Assembly: GCF_009877435.1 (NCBI RefSeq)
Contig: NZ_WXEX01000002.1
Span: 62,001 to 126,000, forward strand
Origin: Heliomicrobium gestii
GTDB taxonomy: Bacteria > Bacillota > Desulfitobacteriia > Heliobacteriales > Heliobacteriaceae
Reading direction: 5' to 3'
DNA length: 64,000 bases
A program made the translations under genes and the position numbers. Below are positions 60,621-64,000 of the stretch, piece by piece. A model generated the notes under the pieces. The model was not told where the DNA came from, searched no databases, and saw only the letters and a list, made by a program, of their open reading frames with translations. The stretch's first letter is position 1, and each line of letters opens with the position of its first letter.

Positions 60621-60776
60621 TTAAATAAAAAAACTTTCATGATCCGTCATATCACAACCTAGCGATGATGTCCCTTGATAAAATACAACAGCCTCGCCTT
60701 CATAAGCTTGAGATAAATCACGCTGCCCTATCTTATCCTCATGAACTGAATATTTTTGTCGTCGCCATAACAGCAT
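60621..60776 (-). CDS. Possible small protein (51 residues)
   Basis: A leftward frame from ATG at 60776 to TAA at 60623-60621, behind AGGAATGAAAGGAC. The product starts MLLWRRQKYSVHEDKIGQ and ends GCDMTDHESFFI, with a middle EGEAVVFYQGTSS. It has an ordinary composition rather than low complexity. It is not known to me. Its end loosely resembles the frameshifted frame just downstream (VFYQGTSS versus YCDQGAS). It is listed as possible only because of its size. Confidence 0.35.
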   Translation of the reverse strand: MLLWRRQKYSVHEDKIGQRDLSQAYEGEAVVFYQGTSSLGCDMTDHESFFI

Positions 60777-60951
60777 GTCCTTTCATTCCTATATATTCTT
60801 GCAATACCAATAATATGTCTACATTGTTGAAACATTGCCGGAACGGTTGCTAGGACGCCCTCATCGTTCATTCTGACCTCGCATTTGGAAGAAGAAATTC
60901 TACTTTCCTCTCGATAACCGTATGCGCCCATAATCTTCGGATGCATTAACG

Positions 60952-60993
60952 AAAAACCCCCCGGTTTGACTACTCAAAGTCGTACCGGGGGGC
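60952..60993 (-). terminator. Strong terminator downstream of the Cys-rich peptide
   Basis: Minus-strand CCCCCCGGT and ACCGGGGGG arms with inner GACT/AGTC, followed by TTTTTCG. Confidence 0.75.
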
Positions 60994-61045
60994 CGCATCC
61001 ATTTTTCTCTATTTTTCATTTTGACAATAGGCCGGCAGATGTGAA

Positions 61046-61080
61046 AACCTGCCATTTCTCTCCTATCGAGAATGGCAGGT
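61046..61080 (-). terminator. Second hairpin downstream of the Cys-rich peptide
   Basis: ACCTGCCATTCTC and GAGAAATGGCAGGT arms on the minus strand followed by TTTTC. Confidence 0.6.
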
Positions 61081-61212
61081 CGTCTCTTTATGGTGGTTAG
61101 ATCGTCTCCAGACAGATTTTGTTTGGTCTAGGCAATGGGCGTGTATAAAAAGGCGTTCCATAGCGGTCGATGTGTTCTTTTAACCCCTGATGGGTTAGCA
61201 CCTCGATCATTC

Positions 61213-61242
61213 AAGCCCCACCCTGACAACAAGGTGGGGCTT
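61213..61242. terminator. First hairpin downstream of the Cys-rich peptide
   Basis: AAGCCCCACC and GGTGGGGCTT arms with a 10-base loop, 16 bases past the peptide stop. On the minus strand there is no T-run, so it may protect the mRNA end rather than terminate. Confidence 0.5.
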
Positions 61243-61257
61243 CTTTTACGGATACAG

Positions 61258-61854
61258 TTACAGGATGATCGGACAGACGGGCACGTCGACGGCGCAGGGA
61301 CCGATGTTGACGTTGGCCGGGCAAAGGTCGGCGCCACAGGCGTGACCGACGCAGGCGTCGGCCACGCAGGACACGTTGGCGCCACAACCGGCGTCACCCG
61401 CACAACCACGGGCGGCGCAACCGGCGTCAGCAGCGCAACCGACATAACCGCCGCAACCGTCTGCCCCACAACCGTTTCGGGCCGCACAACCGACGTATCC
61501 TGCGCACCCATCGGCTCCGCAGCCGCCATCAGCAGTGCAAGTGCCGGAGACGGCTTCCATCACCGGCGCGGAAGTTATGTACTTAGCGCCGTTCGGCGGC
61601 AGGGACTCAAGGGTCAGTTCGCCCTTTTGAATCTCCAGGGAAACACCTTTCAAGAAGTTGATCAGCGTCTTCAGATCATTGATCTTGCCCAGATCGTCAG
61701 GCACCTTCAGCGCCTGACCGCCCGTGGCCGCCTTCGTGCCCGCAGGGGACACGTCGAAGATGACCAGTTGCTTATCCTTCGTGAAGCCCCTGACGATTGA
61801 ATCGACATTGCTCTCAGGGTAACCGTTGAAGGCGATATTGACGAAGTTCTTCAT
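61258..61854 (-). CDS. Cys-rich RiPP precursor (16 Cys)
   Basis: A 198-residue precursor-type protein. The first 105 residues are an ordinary folded-looking leader (MKNFVNIAFNGYP, LVIFDVSPAG, LKTLINFLKGVSLEIQKG, LESLPPNGAKYITSAP). The C-terminal 85 residues hold 16 Cys. The first 14 recur after every 4 or 5 residues, mostly as CGADG, CAGYVG, CAADAG and CAARG; spacing then widens to 8 and 6. This matches, by appearance, radical-SAM-modified peptides with regularly placed Cys that become thioether crosslinks. The maturase gene is immediately upstream. ATG at 61854 follows GAGGAGG; an upstream ATG is ignored. Confidence 0.85.
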   Translation of the reverse strand: MKNFVNIAFNGYPESNVDSIVRGFTKDKQLVIFDVSPAGTKAATGGQALKVPDDLGKINDLKTLINFLKGVSLEIQKGELTLESLPPNGAKYITSAPVMEAVSGTCTADGGCGADGCAGYVGCAARNGCGADGCGGYVGCAADAGCAARGCAGDAGCGANVSCVADACVGHACGADLCPANVNIGPCAVDVPVCPIIL

Positions 61855-62019
61855 GACGGCTTTCCTCCTCATCTCGCTCACAAGTCTCGTATCCATCCGA
61901 TTTCATGTCCACTTGAACCTCTCACGAACAGAACTGGAATCACAGGTCTTGCTAAAAACAAGATTTTCGAAAATGGCTGCTCCTGCGGCACAGACTTTTA
62001 TGGCTACTGCCTGTGCCGG

Positions 62020-63417
62020 CTACCGGATCGCTTCACCTCCTCTCGCCTCGTTCAACAGCAACAGCCTGGCGACGGCAGGATCTTTGGACGCAGCAAAGTG
62101 GAGAAGCTTGTCTTTTATGTTATATTTGAGTGCTGGACAGGGGGTGTTGAAGTCTCCATGGAACTCGGAGTGATATATGAAGCGATAGGCGCAGTAGCCG
62201 GCGCAGTTGGGCAAAATGGCGCAGTCGCGGCATTCCTCCTGCGCGAAGGGGGTCCAACTGGACCACTTCGTCTCCATGGCATTCTTGGTCAGATCGTCAC
62301 CGTTCCCCAGCAGGCCGACCTTCTTCTTCCCATCTGAGACGGTCTCCCAGCAGCGATGGAGGTCGCCGTTGGGCAGGATGACAAGGCCGTTGGGCCGGCT
62401 CGCCGTGCAGATGCCCACCAACCGGTAGGGGAGTCCAAGGTCGCATAACCCCTTGGACAGGGCATATTTATAGAGTTCGAACTCATGTTCAGCAAAATTC
62501 TTCATATGGATCACGTCATCGACGACTTTTCCGCAAGCGTAGGTGGACGCCTCAATGGGCGAGAAGTACACCGACAGCCTGCCCGTATTCCCCAGGCCCT
62601 GTGCGGCCAGATCGTCGAGGAGCGCGTAAATGGAGTCCATGTTTCGCTTGTCCATGTTGATGCGGATGAGCGTCTTCAGCGGGTACTTGTGGATATAGCC
62701 CTTGATGTTGTCGATGATTCTCCTGTATGAGCCCTCTCCGGTCGTCTTGAGGAATCTTGACTGGTCGTGGAGTAGCTCGGCGCCGTCAAGGGTGATCTGG
62801 ATCGTGCGGATCTTCCTCAGATAGAGTTCCGCCACGATTTCATCGGTCAAAAGATAGCCGTTGGTGATGAGCGACGCATAATAGGCGATCCCCCGGGTGT
62901 CACAGTAGGGGATGATGCGGTTGGACAGCTTTTTAATGATATTCAGCCCGATCAGGGGTTCGCCGCCAAACCAGGTGATGTTCAGGCTCTTGATGGTGGG
63001 CCCCTTTTGCTCCAACAGCCGGAAAATGGACTGCTGGATCTTCTCGGGCATTAAGGCCGTCGATTTTTCATCACCTTCAAAACAATAGGCGCAACCGAAA
63101 TTGCAGTTCAACGTGGGCAGGATGGTCAGCCCCATGTTGTCGGTCTTTTCTCTCTCCTTCAAATAGTGTTTTTTGAACACCTCAACCTCGTCGATATCGA
63201 CCGGCACGAGGAAGTTGTTGACGAGAAGGTGGTCGATGATGTTCCGGTCCTCCCCTGTGATGGACCCCCTTTTTCCGAGCTGAACGCGGTCAAAGACCTC
63301 CATCTCGCTGCTATCAAGCAGGGAAAATCCCTGGGAGAGGCCGTTGTAGATCAGCCTGTTGTCGTCATCGATCTTCACCATAGTGTTAAAGCGGGAGACC
63401 TTGTAGTTTTGATACAT
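62020..63417 (-). CDS. Radical SAM/SPASM peptide maturase
   Basis: A 465-residue enzyme of the SPASM type that forms crosslinks in peptides such as ranthipeptides and sactipeptides. The N-terminal 95 residues look like a peptide-binding region (SQGFSLLDSSEMEVFDRVQLG). The radical SAM cluster is CNFGCAYC (about 106-113), with WFGGEPLIG as the glycine motif. The SPASM Cys set for auxiliary clusters runs from ICTASRPNGLVILPNGDLHRCWE through ECRDCAILPNCAGYCAYR to TPCPALK. ATG at 63417 follows GGAGGAA. The Cys-rich peptide gene lies 165 bases downstream and is its probable substrate. Confidence 0.92.
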   Translation of the reverse strand: MYQNYKVSRFNTMVKIDDDNRLIYNGLSQGFSLLDSSEMEVFDRVQLGKRGSITGEDRNIIDHLLVNNFLVPVDIDEVEVFKKHYLKEREKTDNMGLTILPTLNCNFGCAYCFEGDEKSTALMPEKIQQSIFRLLEQKGPTIKSLNITWFGGEPLIGLNIIKKLSNRIIPYCDTRGIAYYASLITNGYLLTDEIVAELYLRKIRTIQITLDGAELLHDQSRFLKTTGEGSYRRIIDNIKGYIHKYPLKTLIRINMDKRNMDSIYALLDDLAAQGLGNTGRLSVYFSPIEASTYACGKVVDDVIHMKNFAEHEFELYKYALSKGLCDLGLPYRLVGICTASRPNGLVILPNGDLHRCWETVSDGKKKVGLLGNGDDLTKNAMETKWSSWTPFAQEECRDCAILPNCAGYCAYRFIYHSEFHGDFNTPCPALKYNIKDKLLHFAASKDPAVARLLLLNEARGGEAIR

Positions 63418-63477
63418 GACGCTTCCTCCATATATTGTTTGGCAAAGCGATCGCCGGCTTCAGGACTTCGCGAAATC

Positions 63478-64000
63478 TTATCGAGGCAGTTCCTCAAAGG
63501 CATGGTACAGCTTTGCCTGGGTGATGTTCTGCATGGTCTGCGGGGGTATGCGGTGTTGAATGTCCTTGAGTTGGACGGCGAGAGACAAATACCTGTCCCC
63601 TTCCCGGATCATCAGCTTTTTGAATTGGAGTTGCTCCAGGATCCGCTGTATCGCTTCCTGTGACGCGGCTTGTCCCCCCCCTCGCGCCGCATCAAGCGAT
63701 GCTGCATAAGGGGCTTCTTCATCCCGGTCATGCCGATCGCCGCCGGATTGCGCCGTTTCCATGATGCTGTTGAGGGTTTTTATGTCATCGCAATGCAGAA
63801 AAATGATCGCCGCCAAGCCTCGAAGGAGGATGCTTTTGAATCGACCAAACCGGGAATCGTATATTTTAACGTGACCTGCCCCTGATTCATAGGCCAAAAC
63901 AGGCCGGTGATTGCCGCCATAGCGAATATTCCACTCCTTGATCGCTTCGGTGATCCGGTTTAAGTAATCTAAATCTTCCGGTATTTCCGCGCAGTCGAAG
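63478..64000 (-). CDS. C-terminal part of a probable RiPP-maturation radical SAM enzyme (partial)
   Basis: The frame is open from the right edge, so the N-terminus is outside the window; the TTG at 63897 is internal. The visible part starts FDCAEIPEDLDYLNRITEAIKEWNIRYG and continues NHRPVLAYESGAGHVKIYDSRFGRFKSILLRGLAAIIFLHCDD. That pattern of a Trp, a Pro, a short strand, a D-S/T-R and a hydrophobic helix ending in Cys-Asp is what I recall from the C-terminus of B12-binding RiPP radical SAM methyltransferases (rSAM_ocin type 1). The last 95 residues carry Gly/Gln/Arg-rich sequence. It lies 60 bases before the SPASM maturase gene and faces the same way. Confidence 0.5.
   Translation of the reverse strand, partial: FDCAEIPEDLDYLNRITEAIKEWNIRYGGNHRPVLAYESGAGHVKIYDSRFGRFKSILLRGLAAIIFLHCDDIKTLNSIMETAQSGGDRHDRDEEAPYAASLDAARGGGQAASQEAIQRILEQLQFKKLMIREGDRYLSLAVQLKDIQHRIPPQTMQNITQAKLYHAFEELPR

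Larger units (their letters stand above)
60777..61257. other. Intergenic region with three successive hairpins
   Basis: About 480 bases after the Cys-rich peptide gene. Hairpins at 61213-61242, 61046-61080 and 60952-60993 follow one another in the direction of transcription; the latter two have T-runs on the minus strand. They would terminate or stabilise the peptide mRNA. No convincing gene was seen apart from weak short frames. Confidence 0.5.

Noticed and set aside
60728-60946. A 72-codon leftward frame overlapping the possible 51-residue protein
   Set aside because: No good ribosome site and an irregular composition; the shorter overlapping frame is the better candidate.

Overview
The window reads as an anaerobic, monoderm Firmicute of the Clostridia type, plausibly a heliobacterium or close relative. 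This is inferred from a nitrogenase-type component 1 protein, a reverse rubrerythrin, a clostridial DUF3793 protein, an S-layer-homology protein, RND and MacAB-like exporters without an outer-membrane channel, strong AGGAGG ribosome sites and frequent TTG/GTG starts. No rRNA, tRNA, insertion sequence or CRISPR array was seen.

Layout. 0-1.7 kb: nitrogenase-like subunit whose operon continues off the left edge. 1.9-10 kb: hybrid sensor kinase, Fur-box-controlled DUF3793 gene, RND pump with its adaptor. 10.2-15.3 kb: secreted repeat protein, octaheme-type cytochrome c with a membrane cytochrome b-like partner, and a two-component pair with a poly-Asp sensor loop. 15.5-16.4 kb and 23.8-24.6 kb: two HEPN/MNT toxin-antitoxin-type modules that share an almost identical promoter. 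16.5-23.7 kb: MFS exporter with a hairpin over its ribosome site, FlgD plus a four-repeat protein, and a MacA-MacB operon ending in a response regulator whose phospho-acceptor Asp is Asn. 24.6-29.5 kb: chemoreceptor, rubrerythrin, SLH protein.

29.6-42.2 kb is one long leftward operon: radical SAM activase-like protein, Clp-type AAA+ ATPase, Ser/Thr kinase, PP2C phosphatase, zinc-ribbon/FHA protein, two paralogous coiled-coil proteins and three paralogous membrane-anchored proteins of unknown family. It looks like a phospho-regulated multi-protein system.

42.5-48.8 kb is an unusual RiPP-type locus, read leftward: ECF-like sigma factor, cysteine desulfurase, PatA/PatG-type subtilase, a separate PatG C-terminal-domain protein, LamG-fold protein, Cys-pair peptide, a second PatG-C protein, second Cys-pair peptide, tandem terminators. 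Both peptides carry an N-terminal Asn-Ala-x-x-Ser-Phe motif, and the cysteine desulfurase carries a related one in an N-terminal extension.

49-58 kb holds a NYN-domain protein, an alpha/beta hydrolase, a LysR regulator, NDH-2, a small protein, a PAS sensor kinase and two glutathione peroxidases. NDH-2 and the small protein have duplicated promoter/leader regions containing a hairpin with compensatory base changes. 58.3-64 kb is a second RiPP-type locus: a 16-Cys peptide, a radical SAM/SPASM maturase and the C-terminal part of what looks like a RiPP-maturation radical SAM methyltransferase, followed downstream by two paralogous proteins of unknown function.
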